Assembly: GCA_025560025.1 (NCBI GenBank)
Contig: CP048485.1
Location: 620,001-684,000 of the forward strand
Source of the DNA: Agrobacterium tumefaciens
GTDB lineage: Bacteria; Pseudomonadota; Alphaproteobacteria; Rhizobiales; Rhizobiaceae
Direction of reading: 5' to 3'
Length of the DNA: 64,000 nt
The position numbers were made by a program, and so were the translations under genes. Under the pieces are notes generated by a model that made no database searches, was not told the DNA's origin, and saw only the letters and a list, made by a program, of their open reading frames with translations. Shown piece by piece: positions 53,303-61,672 of the stretch (position 1 is the first letter of the stretch; every line of letters starts with the position of its first letter).

Positions 53303-54679
53303 ATGAATGAAGTCTCCAAGCCGATGTCCAATCTCGCCGCCATCGATGCCGCCCATCACCTTCACCCCTTTTCCGACATGAGCAAGCTGAATGCCGCCGG
53401 CACCCGCATCATCGAGCGCGCGGAAGGGGTGTTCATCTATGACAGCACCGGCAAGAAATATCTCGACGCCTTTGCCGGCCTCTGGTGCGTGAATATCGGT
53501 TACGGACGCCGTGAGATCGCCGATGTCGTGCAGCGCCAGATGAACGAGCTACCCTATTACAACGCGTTTTTCGGCACTACCACGCCGCCCGCGACACTTC
53601 TCGCGCAGAAGATTGCCTCGCGCGCCGGGCCGAAGATGAACCATGTCTTCTTCACCAATTCCGGTTCGGAAGCCACCGACACCTGGTTCCGCATGGCGCG
53701 CGTCTACTGGAAGGCGCTCGGCCATCCGACGAAGACCAAGGTGATTGCCCGCCGCAACGGCTATCACGGCTCGACGGTGGCGGGTGCTTCACTCGGCGGC
53801 ATGAAATGGATGCATGAGCAGGGGAACCTGCCGATCGAGGGCGTGGCCCATATTGGCCAGCCCTATTGGTATGCCGAGGGCGGCGATCTTTCGCCGGCCG
53901 AATTCGGACTGAAGGTGGCGCGCGAACTGGAAGCGAAGATCGATGAACTCGGCGAGGAAAATGTCGCCGCTTTCGTAGCCGAACCCATTCAGGGCGCCGG
54001 CGGTGTCATCGTGCCGCCGGAAGCCTACTGGCCGGAAATCGCCCGCATCTGCAAGGCGCGCAACATCCTGCTGGTGTCGGATGAGGTGATCTGCGGTTTC
54101 GGCCGTCTCGGCTCCTGGTTCGGTTATCAGCATTTCGGCGTGGAGCCGGATTTTGCCCCCGTCGCCAAGGGCCTGTCATCAGGCTATCTGCCAATTGGCG
54201 GCGTCATCGTCTCGGATCGGGTGGCGGAGGTGATGTTGTCTGAGGTCGGCGACTTCAACCACGGCTTTACCTATTCGGGCCACCCCGTCTGCGCCGCCGC
54301 TGCGCTGGAAAACCTCCGCATCATCGAGGAGGAGGGACTGGTGGAACGGGTGCGCGACGATATCGGCCCTTATTTTTCCGAGGGCTGGAAAAGCCTGACG
54401 GATCACGAACTGGTCGGCGAGGCGGTGAATGTCGGCCTGATGGGCGGCCTGCAGATAACGGCCGACAAGGAGACGCGCCGGCGTTTCGCCAAGCCGGACG
54501 ACATCGGAACCGCCGTGCGCAACCATTGCCTGGCAAACGGCCTTGTGATGCGCGCCACCGGCGACCGCATGCTGGCCTCACCGGCGCTAACGATCAGCCG
54601 CTCGGAAATGGATGAGGTCATAGAAACGCTGCGCAAGGGGCTAGACCACCTGCGCGATACGCGGGAGCATTTCCAGTAA
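53303..54679 (+). CDS. Class III (omega) aminotransferase
   Basis: This 458-residue PLP-dependent aminotransferase is of the omega-amino-acid/amine:pyruvate group. Segments include YLDAFAGLWCVNIGYGRREI, VFFTNSGSEATDTWFRMARVYW, YHGSTVAGASLGG, and the Asp/Lys region LVSDEVICGFGRLGSWFG and PVAKGLSSGYLPIGG (the PLP-binding Lys). Close relatives use putrescine, beta-alanine or aromatic amines with pyruvate. The start is uncertain: ATG 53303 was chosen, but ATG 53324 (MSNLAAIDAAHHLHPF) is also possible. The GC-rich repeat precedes it. Confidence 0.88.
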   Translation: MNEVSKPMSNLAAIDAAHHLHPFSDMSKLNAAGTRIIERAEGVFIYDSTGKKYLDAFAGLWCVNIGYGRREIADVVQRQMNELPYYNAFFGTTTPPATLLAQKIASRAGPKMNHVFFTNSGSEATDTWFRMARVYWKALGHPTKTKVIARRNGYHGSTVAGASLGGMKWMHEQGNLPIEGVAHIGQPYWYAEGGDLSPAEFGLKVARELEAKIDELGEENVAAFVAEPIQGAGGVIVPPEAYWPEIARICKARNILLVSDEVICGFGRLGSWFGYQHFGVEPDFAPVAKGLSSGYLPIGGVIVSDRVAEVMLSEVGDFNHGFTYSGHPVCAAAALENLRIIEEEGLVERVRDDIGPYFSEGWKSLTDHELVGEAVNVGLMGGLQITADKETRRRFAKPDDIGTAVRNHCLANGLVMRATGDRMLASPALTISRSEMDEVIETLRKGLDHLRDTREHFQ

Positions 54680-54734
54680 AAGTGCGTGGCGGTTTTACTG
54701 GAAATGCGACGAAAAACTCTTAGGGAGGACTAAA

Positions 54735-55205
54735 ATGGCAGGCCAGGAACATCATTACGCCGTTCAGGTGAAATGGACGGGCAATCGCGGCAAGGGGACT
54801 TCGGGTTATCGCGACTATGAACGCGACTACACGATTTCCACTTCGGGAAAGGCTGACATCGCCGGCTCCTCCGACCCCGCCTTCCGCGGCGATCCCGCCC
54901 GCTGGAACCCGGAAGACCTGCTGGTCGCCTCTCTCTCGGCCTGCCACAAGCTCTGGTACCTGCATTTCTGCTCGGTCAATGGCATCATCGTCGAAGACTA
55001 TGTCGATAATGCCGAAGGCACGCTGGTGATGGAAAAGGATGGCGCGGGGCAATTCAGCGAAGTGGTGCTGAAACCGGTCATCACCATTTCGAAAGGCGAT
55101 CCGGCCAGAGCGGATGAGTTGCACCATGATGCACACGAGAAATGCTTCATCGCACGCTCGGTGAATTTTCCCATCCGCGTGGAGGGGACGGTGAAGGTGG
55201 TTTGA
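54735..55205 (+). CDS. OsmC-family protein
   Basis: This 156-residue OsmC/Ohr-like protein contains WNPEDLLVASLSACHKLWYLHFC (a family motif with Cys) and the C-terminal HHDAHEKCFIARSVNFPIRVEG with the second Cys. Such proteins reduce organic hydroperoxides using a Cys pair. Here the conserved Cys residues lie at about 60 and 133. It follows the aminotransferase gene by 55 bases on the same strand and GGGAGGAC is the ribosome binding site. Confidence 0.9.
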   Translation: MAGQEHHYAVQVKWTGNRGKGTSGYRDYERDYTISTSGKADIAGSSDPAFRGDPARWNPEDLLVASLSACHKLWYLHFCSVNGIIVEDYVDNAEGTLVMEKDGAGQFSEVVLKPVITISKGDPARADELHHDAHEKCFIARSVNFPIRVEGTVKVV

Positions 55206-55208
55206 GGC

Positions 55209-55598
55209 TCATGCCAGTCGCAGACCGAGATGATCGGCCATCGGCTGAAAGTCTCGGTCGTTTTGCAACAGCTTGTGCCCGTGCTCGATACAGTAGGTAC
55301 CGATAATGAGGTCGTTGCTTTTTCTCATGGTATAGCCGCGCTCCCGCAGGAAGCGGTAGTTGGCGGCGGCCTTGATGGCGAGCTGGGGCGACATCATCGC
55401 GACGCAGGGAAATTCGCCCAGCATCTGCTCAAGGCGGCGCGCATGATGACCGTCACGCGCGCCTCTAAGCACCTCAAGAAGAATGATATCGCCGATCAGA
55501 ATTTCGCCCTGCGCCATCAAGGCGCGAAACTTGGCGGAGAGGGTAGGCGCGTCTTTTCGAATAAATGAAATCCAGGCAGAGCTATCTGCTACGATCAT
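55209..55598 (-). CDS. vapC: VapC-type PIN-domain toxin
   Basis: This 129-residue PIN-domain ribonuclease has the acidic active-site residues in MIVADSSAWISF (Asp5), LLEVLRG (Glu), and KSNDLIIG, NDRDF. VapC toxins cut tRNA or rRNA and are blocked by the VapB partner. The start overlaps the vapB stop by four bases (ATGA at 55595-55598 on the reverse strand), typical of toxin-antitoxin pairs. The OsmC gene ends three bases from its stop, on the other strand. Confidence 0.9.
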   Translation of the reverse strand: MIVADSSAWISFIRKDAPTLSAKFRALMAQGEILIGDIILLEVLRGARDGHHARRLEQMLGEFPCVAMMSPQLAIKAAANYRFLRERGYTMRKSNDLIIGTYCIEHGHKLLQNDRDFQPMADHLGLRLA

Positions 55599-55825
55599 TT
55601 GGCGTTCTTCACATCCCAGTCCGTCTCAGCGTCCCAATCCGTCCGCATTTCGTCCAGATCGCCTTCCCAGCCCATGCCCTGCAACGCATCGAGGGCACGC
55701 ATCTGACGATGAATACGCACAAGATCGCGCAACGCCTTTTCCACCGTTGCCTTTTTTGTCGAAAGGCCCGTGATTTCCATCGCCTCGGCGAGCAAGGCGT
55801 CATCGAGTTCAATGTTGGTACGCAT
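55595..55825 (-). CDS. vapB: VapB-type antitoxin
   Basis: This 76-residue protein has the N-terminal ribbon-helix-helix-like pattern MRTNIELDDALLAEAMEITGLSTKKATVEKALRDLV of VapB antitoxins (DUF2191), followed by a polar tail that would wrap the toxin. It binds its own promoter with VapC. ATG 55825 was chosen because AAGGA stands before it; a longer open frame to 55867 overlaps the inverted repeat operator. Confidence 0.87.
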   Translation of the reverse strand: MRTNIELDDALLAEAMEITGLSTKKATVEKALRDLVRIHRQMRALDALQGMGWEGDLDEMRTDWDAETDWDVKNAK

Positions 55826-55832
55826 CGAAAAA

Positions 55833-55870
55833 TCCTTGGTGTATCGATTTTCGAAACAATACACCAAGGA
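55833..55870 (-). promoter_or_regulatory. 12-bp inverted repeat operator of vapBC, covering the vapB RBS
   Basis: TCCTTGGTGTAT at 55833-55844 is an exact inverted copy of 55859-55870, with 14 bases between. The arm near vapB contains the AAGGA ribosome binding site, so the repeat could serve as DNA operator for VapBC or hide the ribosome site in the mRNA. Confidence 0.65.
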
Positions 55871-55891
55871 CGCTTTCTGCGATATCTGTTT

Positions 55892-57397
55892 TTACTGGAA
55901 CGCCGTCTCGTAAAAGCTTCTGAGCTTGCGCGAATGCAGCGTTTCCGTCGGCATGGCGGCAAGCTTCTGCACGGCGCGGATGCCGATTTGCAGATGCTGG
56001 GCGACCTGGGTGCGGTAGAACTCCGTCGCCATGCCGGGCAGTTTCAATTCGCCATGCAACGGCTTGTCGGAGACGCAGAGCAGGGTGCCGTAGGGCACGC
56101 GGAAGCGGAAGCCGTTGGCGGCGATGGTGGCCGATTCCATGTCGAGTGCTATGGCGCGCGATTGCGACAGGCGTTTGACGGGACCGGCCTGATCGCGAAG
56201 TTCCCAGTTGCGGTTGTCGATGGTGGCGACGGTGCCGGTGCGCATGATGCGCTTCAACTCGAAGCCTTCGTAACCGGTGACTTCCGCAACAGCGCCTTCC
56301 AGCGCCAGCTGCACTTCGGCCAGCGCCGGGATCGGCACCCAGACCGGCAGGTCGTCGTCGAGAACGTGGTCCTCACGCACATAGGCATGCGCCAGAACAT
56401 AATCGCCCAGTCGCTGGCTGTTGCGCAGCCCAGCGCAATGGCCGACCATCAGCCAGGCATGCGGGCGCAGCACGGCGATATGGTCGGTGATCGTCTTGGC
56501 GTTGGAAGGGCCGACGCCGATATTGACCAGCGTGATGCCGGCATGGCCCTTTTTCTTCAGGTGATAGGCGGGCATCTGCGGCAGGCGGGCCAGCACGGCG
56601 TCCGTTTCCGGCTTGTCGGAGCCGGCCGGGGTGACGATGTTGCCGGGCTCCACGAAGGCGGTGTAACCCTCGCCGCCATTCTTCATCAACTGACGCGCCC
56701 ATGCGGCGAATTCATCGATATAGAACTGGTAGTTGGTGAACAGCACGAAGTTCTGGAAATGGCTGGCGCTGGTCGCCGTATAGTGGCTGAGACGGGCCAG
56801 CGAATAATCGATGCGCTGCGCGGTAAAGGGCGCAAGCGGTGCCGGTTCGCCGGGTACCTGATCATATTCGCCATTGGCGATGAGATCGTCGGTGTTGTTG
56901 AGATCGGGCGTATCGAACAGATCGCGCAGCGGCACGTCAGACAGCGAGGAGGCCGCCGCCGCCTCGACATAAGCGCCTTCGCCGAAAGCGAAATGCAGCG
57001 GAATGGGCGTGGCCGATTCCGACACCGTGACCGGAACGCCGTGGTTCTTCATCAGAAGCCCCAGCTGTTCCTTGAGATAATGGCGGAAAAGCTCCGGCCG
57101 GGTGATCGTCGTTGTATAGACGCCGGGGGCGGTGACATGGCCGTAGGAGAGACGCGAATCGACATGGCCGAAGGTTGCGGTCTCAAGGCTGACCTGCGGA
57201 TAGCAGGCGCGATAGCGGCCGGCAATCGGCGCGCCCTTGGCCAGTTCGGTGAAGGAATTGATCAGGAACGCCGTATTGCGTTCGTAAAGCGCGTTCAAAG
57301 CCGCCACGGCTTCTTTCGGGTCCGTGAATGTCTGCGGCGCGAAAGGCTCAGGAGTGACGAAGGTGAGGGGCGGAATCGTTGGTTTTGCTATTGTCAT
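55892..57397 (-). CDS. amn: AMP nucleosidase
   Basis: This 501-residue enzyme splits AMP into adenine and ribose-5-phosphate, regulating the adenylate pool. The C-terminal two thirds are the nucleoside phosphorylase-like fold (HAGITLVNIGVGPSNAKTITDHIAVLRPHAWLMVGHCAGLR, MESATIAANGFRFRVPYGTLLCVSDKPLHG). The N-terminal third (residues 20-190) is the Amn regulatory domain with its RPELFRHYLKEQL segment. Length matches AmnA of Rhizobiaceae. A reading frame on the opposite strand is a composition shadow. Confidence 0.93.
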   Translation of the reverse strand: MTIAKPTIPPLTFVTPEPFAPQTFTDPKEAVAALNALYERNTAFLINSFTELAKGAPIAGRYRACYPQVSLETATFGHVDSRLSYGHVTAPGVYTTTITRPELFRHYLKEQLGLLMKNHGVPVTVSESATPIPLHFAFGEGAYVEAAAASSLSDVPLRDLFDTPDLNNTDDLIANGEYDQVPGEPAPLAPFTAQRIDYSLARLSHYTATSASHFQNFVLFTNYQFYIDEFAAWARQLMKNGGEGYTAFVEPGNIVTPAGSDKPETDAVLARLPQMPAYHLKKKGHAGITLVNIGVGPSNAKTITDHIAVLRPHAWLMVGHCAGLRNSQRLGDYVLAHAYVREDHVLDDDLPVWVPIPALAEVQLALEGAVAEVTGYEGFELKRIMRTGTVATIDNRNWELRDQAGPVKRLSQSRAIALDMESATIAANGFRFRVPYGTLLCVSDKPLHGELKLPGMATEFYRTQVAQHLQIGIRAVQKLAAMPTETLHSRKLRSFYETAFQ

Positions 57398-57500
57398 GGC
57401 CCATTATAAGAGGGCAATTTCGACAGGCAAGCGACAGAAATACGAAGAAACTGAAAAGAAACGGAAAATACGGCCGGGGTGAGGGTGGGGTGACGGAATT

Positions 57501-57674
57501 TCAGCCGAGCGCGCCGCGTTGCAGGCTCATCAGAAGCACGAAACCGGCGCCCTTGGATGCCGGGCGGGGATCGGCCTTGTAAACCGCAAGTCCCGCCACC
57601 GGGCCGAGAAAGATCGATGCCATCAGCACCAGCCGCAGAGCGGAGAACAGGCCGTTTGAAAAGCTGTTGATCAT
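57501..57674 (-). CDS. Small membrane protein (second of a pair)
   Basis: This 57-residue protein of unknown function has a membrane segment (FSALRLVLMASIFLGPVAGLAVY) and a Gly-rich tail. GAGGA eight bases before the ATG supports it. The start is only ten bases after the stop of the 58-residue protein upstream, suggesting an operon of two small membrane proteins. Confidence 0.6.
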   Translation of the reverse strand: MINSFSNGLFSALRLVLMASIFLGPVAGLAVYKADPRPASKGAGFVLLMSLQRGALG

Positions 57675-57684
57675 CGGCCGGTCC

Positions 57685-57861
57685 TCAAAGTACGACGGGG
57701 CAATTGGCGGCGGGCGCCGGGCTGTGCTGGCAGGCGATGGCCGCGCCGGCATTCACCCGCTGGAAACTGCGGTTGGGATTGACGACGAGCGAAGCGAAGG
57801 ACATGGCGAAGATCGCCATGAGAAACGCGAAGATTGCCAGCCGGCTGATCAGCTTTGCCAT
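57685..57861 (-). CDS. Small membrane protein (first of a pair)
   Basis: This 58-residue protein starts MAKLISRLAIFAFLMAIFAMSFASLVV, a signal-anchor-like membrane segment, and ends with a polar Cys-containing tail (IACQHSPAPAANCPVVL). AAAGGGGA is eight bases upstream of ATG 57861; a second ATG six bases earlier is too near the site. The two Cys could form a disulphide in the periplasm. No known family is recognised. Confidence 0.6.
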   Translation of the reverse strand: MAKLISRLAIFAFLMAIFAMSFASLVVNPNRSFQRVNAGAAIACQHSPAPAANCPVVL

Positions 57862-58024
57862 GTCCATTCCCCTTTATTGGAGTTGATGGACAGAGTTTTG
57901 CCATAGTCGGACTGAACGGACCCTGAGAACCCGGTTCATATGGCATTCAGGGAGGTTAACGGGGTACGCTGCGGGTCAATTGAAGCTTTCGATGGCTTCG
58001 GAGCGTGCACATCCACCTGTCGAA

Positions 58025-58621
58025 TCATGCCGGAGAGGCGCTGGCACGCTCGACAAATTCGGTGACAAGGCTGTCGAGCGCGGCGGGGTTTTCAATATTG
58101 ACAAGCGGCATGCCAAGTTGCCGCGCCGATGCCAGCATCTCGGCATTTTCGCGCAGCGAGCGTTCGATGAAGGCATCCATGATCCGGCGCTGGCCGCTCG
58201 TCGCGTCGTTGTATCGTGCCTGCGAGCGCATTCTCTCCAGAAGAAAGTTGTTCTCGGCATGGAGAAAGACACCGGCGGTCGCCTCGCCAAGAAGGGGCGT
58301 GACGAATTCCGGCCGCAGGGCCGCGCCCTCGAAAACGGCTTGATGGCCGGTGCGCGCTTTGCTGTCGATCAGCCCGCGGATCAGCGGCCAGATATTCTGG
58401 TGGTGGACCTTCAGAAACCAATGGATCGTTTCTGCCGATAGCTGTGTGTAATATTCCTCCACAGGCGCCGGTATGCCGGGCCAGGGCCGTCCCGGGTGGC
58501 GCGCGAGACTATCGGTCGATATTGCCTCGCACCCAAGCTTTGCGCCCAACAGATCGGCAAGGGTGCTTTTGCCGACATGTGAAGTGCCCGAGATCAGGAT
58601 CGTGGAAAGGGTGGGTCGCAT
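58025..58621 (-). CDS. P-loop kinase-like protein
   Basis: This 198-residue protein has a Walker A motif at the N-terminus (LISGTSHVGKSTLADLLG, residues 9-26), then ISTDSLARHPGRPW and a helical C-terminal part with RMRSQARYN. The pattern (short, single P-loop, Asp-Ser after the first strand) resembles shikimate/gluconate kinase-like or nucleoside kinase-like proteins. No substrate motif is recognised. A GC-rich hairpin with arms CGCCTGC / GCAGGCG lies between its start and the next gene. Confidence 0.65.
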   Translation of the reverse strand: MRPTLSTILISGTSHVGKSTLADLLGAKLGCEAISTDSLARHPGRPWPGIPAPVEEYYTQLSAETIHWFLKVHHQNIWPLIRGLIDSKARTGHQAVFEGAALRPEFVTPLLGEATAGVFLHAENNFLLERMRSQARYNDATSGQRRIMDAFIERSLRENAEMLASARQLGMPLVNIENPAALDSLVTEFVERASASPA

Positions 58622-58742
58622 GCGTCGATCTTAATCGTGTTCGGCGGGACCGCAACGATACATCAACGGATAGGTCCATTCCCCGCCACATCCGCCTGCG
58701 ACGGCAGGCGAGCTTTCAAAGGCTCACCCGCCGTGCCTGATT

Positions 58743-59081
58743 TTACAGCCGCGTCCAGGTCTGCGACTTGCACAGTATCTTCAGAACGCAACCCTTCATG
58801 CTCAGCGAATTGCCGGAAACGGTGCCGGAGCCGCTATAGGTCTTGTCATTGGCCGGGTCGGTAATATCACCGGCATAGCTGTTTCCCTTGCCGGAAAGCT
58901 TGCCGATCTGTTTTCCGGCATGTTTGCCGGTCTTCAGCGTCACGCAAAAAGCCGCGCCGCAGGGACCGATTGCGGCTGTCTCGCCGCTTGCCGTCTTCCA
59001 GTTGCCTTCAATGGGCTCGGCCGCAAAGGCAAGGTTGCCACCCATCATCAGGGCGGCGGCAATCATCATTACACGCTTCAT
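58743..59081 (-). CDS. DUF2147-like exported protein
   Basis: This 112-residue protein has a signal peptide (MKRVMMIAAALMMGGNLAFA) and the DUF2147 pattern EGNWKTASGETAAIGPCGAAFCVTL, GKLSGKGNSYAGDITDPANDKTYSG and a C-terminal LSMKGCVLKILCKSQTWTR with cysteines. Likely periplasmic, with lipocalin-like fold. ATG 59081 with CGGGAGGAG before it is well supported; the longer upstream frame is excluded. Confidence 0.82.
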   Translation of the reverse strand: MKRVMMIAAALMMGGNLAFAAEPIEGNWKTASGETAAIGPCGAAFCVTLKTGKHAGKQIGKLSGKGNSYAGDITDPANDKTYSGSGTVSGNSLSMKGCVLKILCKSQTWTRL

Positions 59082-59678
59082 AAAAACTCCTCCCGAAATT
59101 CGCGCCGCTTCCCTGAACCGTGTCAGGGACCAATGCGCAGATCCAAACCCTTTGGCATGCCATGCGCCATCCATGATGCACGGCCGCCCGGTGGCGCAAC
59201 GATTGCTCGCTACGCCTGCTTTGTCCTTTGCCTGTTTCATCCTCATGACAGGCAGGCGGATGTTATTTTACGTTCACGTAAAAGGAAACAGAAATTTGCG
59301 GTCTTTATGGGGCCTCAGCACCCGCTGAAGGAGCGGAAAAGCGGGAAATCCAAAAATCGTTGTTTTGATCGTGGTGAATGAAGGGTTGAAATCCAATTCT
59401 GAAGTTTTCGTAAAATTCGTCGCAAAGTCCTTAATTTCCGCACCTTGCGATATTTAACAAAAAACCAATTTTACCAATCGTTTGCAGTTTGTTTGCGTCA
59501 CATTAATCATGCCTTTTAAGCGCCCGTTGAAGGCCTCATGGCATATTCAACTCATCAAAAGCGCAGGGAAAACCTGCCGGCCGGAAGGACAAAAAAGCCG
59601 CATAAGACGGCAGGTTCGAACGGTAGCCTCGGCAAGAAGGCAATTGATGAAACAGGCGAGAAGACAGGGATTAAAACG
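59082..59678. other. Intergenic region between DUF2147 and SEL1-like genes (597 bp)
   Basis: No gene is supported. Only a 24-codon reading frame (59304-59378) is seen, too short to call. The region holds the LiuR-like palindrome at 59266-59283, and the part from 59390 to 59500 is A+T-rich, probably the promoter for the SEL1-like gene. An in-frame ATG at 59538 could extend that gene, but the codons to 59678 have low GC at third positions, unlike the coding region. Confidence 0.45.
59266..59283. promoter_or_regulatory. LiuR-like palindrome, second copy
   Basis: TTTTACGT-TC-ACGTAAAA has 8-bp perfect arms and shares the TTACGTNNACGTAA core with the site before the ETF-QO gene at 43026-43039. It lies about 190 bases before the DUF2147 gene on one side and 400 bases before the SEL1-like gene on the other. 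Its target gene is unclear. Confidence 0.5.
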
Positions 59679-59945
59679 ATGGCACGCTTTGAAATTCGCG
59701 ATATCGAAATGGCAGTTGCCGGTGGCGAAACCCGCGCCGACACCCTTTGCAATCTCGGCCTGGTCTATGCGACCGGGCGGGGATGCAAGGTGGATCTGGT
59801 TGCGGCCCACAAATGGCTCAACATCGCCGCGATCCGCGGATCGGAAAGAGCCGCTTCGTTGCGTGCCGATCTTGCCCGCAACATGACCAAGGCGGAACTG
59901 GCCGAAGCGCTGCGTGCCGCCCGCGACTGGATGACGATGCACTGA
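59679..59945 (+). CDS. SEL1-like repeat protein
   Basis: This 88-residue protein has a single Sel1 (TPR-like) repeat (TLCNLGLVYATGRGCKVDLVAAHKWLNIAA, about residues 23-53) between short helices. Sel1 repeats mediate protein binding; the role is unknown. ATG 59679 is preferred over an ATG at 59538 because AGGGA stands before it and the upstream codons look non-coding. It has an intrinsic terminator at 60074-60110. Confidence 0.7.
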   Translation: MARFEIRDIEMAVAGGETRADTLCNLGLVYATGRGCKVDLVAAHKWLNIAAIRGSERAASLRADLARNMTKAELAEALRAARDWMTMH

Positions 59946-60073
59946 CACACCCGCATCCGCGATAGAATTTCCGGTCCGGTTCCCTCCAGTCCCGATGACC
60001 GGTGCAAACGAAAGTAAACCCGAAGGGGAATGCGGCGAGGGCTTCTGAACAGAAGCTTTTGCGCTGACACATC

Positions 60074-60110
60074 AAACCGCGACCGGCAGGAACAAGGCCG
60101 GCGCGGTTTT
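60074..60110 (+). terminator. Intrinsic terminator after the SEL1-like gene
   Basis: AAACCGCGACCGGC pairs with GCCGGCGCGGTTT across a short loop and ends in TTTT, a strong GC stem with one mismatch and a T-run on the forward strand. It lies about 130 bases after the gene. Confidence 0.8.
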
Positions 60111-60256
60111 CTTATGTTTGGCGATGTCTTTTGCTGGAAATGATTCGCGGGCAGGGGCTTGCGGGCGGATTTTGAATCGCATTCGCATCATATGGCAATT
60201 AGCTGGAGCCGGTACGGCAGTCTGCTTGGTTGTTTGAGTCCAAAACACTTCTCTCC

Positions 60257-60370
60257 CGTCATTCCGGCCTTGAGCCGGAATCCAGCCAGCCCAAGTCTTT
60301 GGGCTGAAAGGACTCTCTCCGCCGCGCAGACGCGCGTCGACTGGATTCCGGCTCAGGGCCGGAATGACGG
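60257..60370. repeat. Palindromic intergenic repeat, second family, copy 3
   Basis: The element has ends CGTCATTCCGGCC and GGCCGGAATGACGG, with inner sequences in opposite order to copy 1 at 35596-35710 (the CAGCCCAAG hairpin comes first here). It is the closest relative of copy 1. It fills the space between the SEL1 terminator and the aminotransferase stop; the rest of 59946-60391 shows no other feature. Confidence 0.78.
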
Positions 60371-60391
60371 AAGCGAGGGATGTCGCCCGCC

Positions 60392-61504
60392 TCACCCAAT
60401 CGCCTTGATGACCTTCGGCAACGCCTGCTCAAAGAGATCGAGCTTGTCATCCGGTCCCACACTCACACGAATGCAGCGATTGAGCGGGGCGATGCCCGGC
60501 ATGCGGATGAACACGCCATGCTCCATCAATCCATCGACGATGGCGCGCGCATAAGCACCGTCGCGGCGGCAATCGATGGTGACGAAATTGGTGGCCGAGG
60601 GGAGCGGCGAAAACCCGTTATCGCGGGCAATCGCGGCAATACGCTCGCGGGCGTTTGAGATTTTTCCGACGACGTCATGCAGATAGGCCTGGTCCTTCAG
60701 CGCCGCCAATGCGCCTGCGACGGAAATACGCGCCATGCCGAAATGATTGCGGATCTTGTCGAAGGCTTCGACATTGCCGAGCGTGCCGATGGCATAACCC
60801 ACGCGGGCGCCGGCCAGCCCATAGGCCTTCGAGAAAGTGCGCATGCGCAGGATGTTCGGCTGGCCGATCAGCGCGTCTATGGCCGGCACGGCGCTTGCGG
60901 GTGCGGTCTCGCAATAGGCTTCGTCCAGAATGAGCAGGCAGGTTTCCGGCAACGCCCGGGCAAAGGCGACGACCTCGCTTGCCTCCCACCAGCTTCCCAT
61001 CGGATTGTCGGGATTGGCGAAATAGACCAGCGGCGCATTTTCCCGGATAACGAGATCGAGAAGCCCGTCGAGATCCTCGTGATCGTCGACATAGGGTGTG
61101 GTGACGAGTTTTCCGCCAAACCCGTTCACGTGGTAATTGAAGGTGGGATAACCGCCGAGCGACGTGACCACCGGCGTTCCTGGCTCGACGATCAGCCTGG
61201 CGATCTCACCCAGCAACCCATCGACACCGCCGCCGATCGCGATATTGCCGCGCGCAACGCCGTGGTGGATGGCCAGCGCCTCCTTCAACTCGAAATTTTC
61301 CGGATCGCTATACATCCAGGTATCGGCGGCCGCATCGCGCATGGCCAGAAGCACGGAAGGGGCGGGGCCGAAGCCGCTTTCATTGGCGCCGATCCGTGCT
61401 TCCACCTTCAGGCCACGGTTCCGCTCGATGGCTTCAGGGCCGACGAAAGGAACGGTTGAGGGGAGCGAGACGGCAAGCGGCGTAAGGCGTGAGAAAGCGG
61501 ACAT
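60392..61504 (-). CDS. PLP-dependent aminotransferase (HisC-like)
   Basis: This 370-residue class I/II aminotransferase resembles histidinol-phosphate aminotransferases. Conserved parts are GANESGFGPAPSVLLAMRDA, YFANPDNPMGSW, LILDEAYCETAP (Asp that binds the PLP nitrogen) and TFSKAYGLAGARVGYAIG (PLP-binding Lys). The C-terminal Arg for the carboxylate is in RCIRVSVG. Substrate is uncertain: histidinol phosphate, aromatic amino acids, or another amino acid. Confidence 0.87.
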   Translation of the reverse strand: MSAFSRLTPLAVSLPSTVPFVGPEAIERNRGLKVEARIGANESGFGPAPSVLLAMRDAAADTWMYSDPENFELKEALAIHHGVARGNIAIGGGVDGLLGEIARLIVEPGTPVVTSLGGYPTFNYHVNGFGGKLVTTPYVDDHEDLDGLLDLVIRENAPLVYFANPDNPMGSWWEASEVVAFARALPETCLLILDEAYCETAPASAVPAIDALIGQPNILRMRTFSKAYGLAGARVGYAIGTLGNVEAFDKIRNHFGMARISVAGALAALKDQAYLHDVVGKISNARERIAAIARDNGFSPLPSATNFVTIDCRRDGAYARAIVDGLMEHGVFIRMPGIAPLNRCIRVSVGPDDKLDLFEQALPKVIKAIG

Positions 61505-61672
61505 TGGCTGAGAGTTCCGGTACCTGTTTTAAAACCCGGCACACAATAGGTGCAAAAAAACCGGACGCAAGCCGCGCCCGGGTATTGGATGACTGTTTTG
61601 GAACAGTTTTTTCCTCCGCCACTTCCCGACGGAAAAACCTGCCGGCGAATCGGCCGGCAGGCTGTGTCAGGT

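Noticed and set aside
55565..57409. Reading frame of over 600 codons on the forward strand
   Set aside because: It is antisense to amn and vapB, has no recognisable domain and no ribosome binding site in a sensible place.
59304..59378. 24-codon reading frame after the LiuR-like palindrome
   Set aside because: Lys/Arg-rich, without a clear ribosome site and with codons unlike the neighbouring genes; too short to support.
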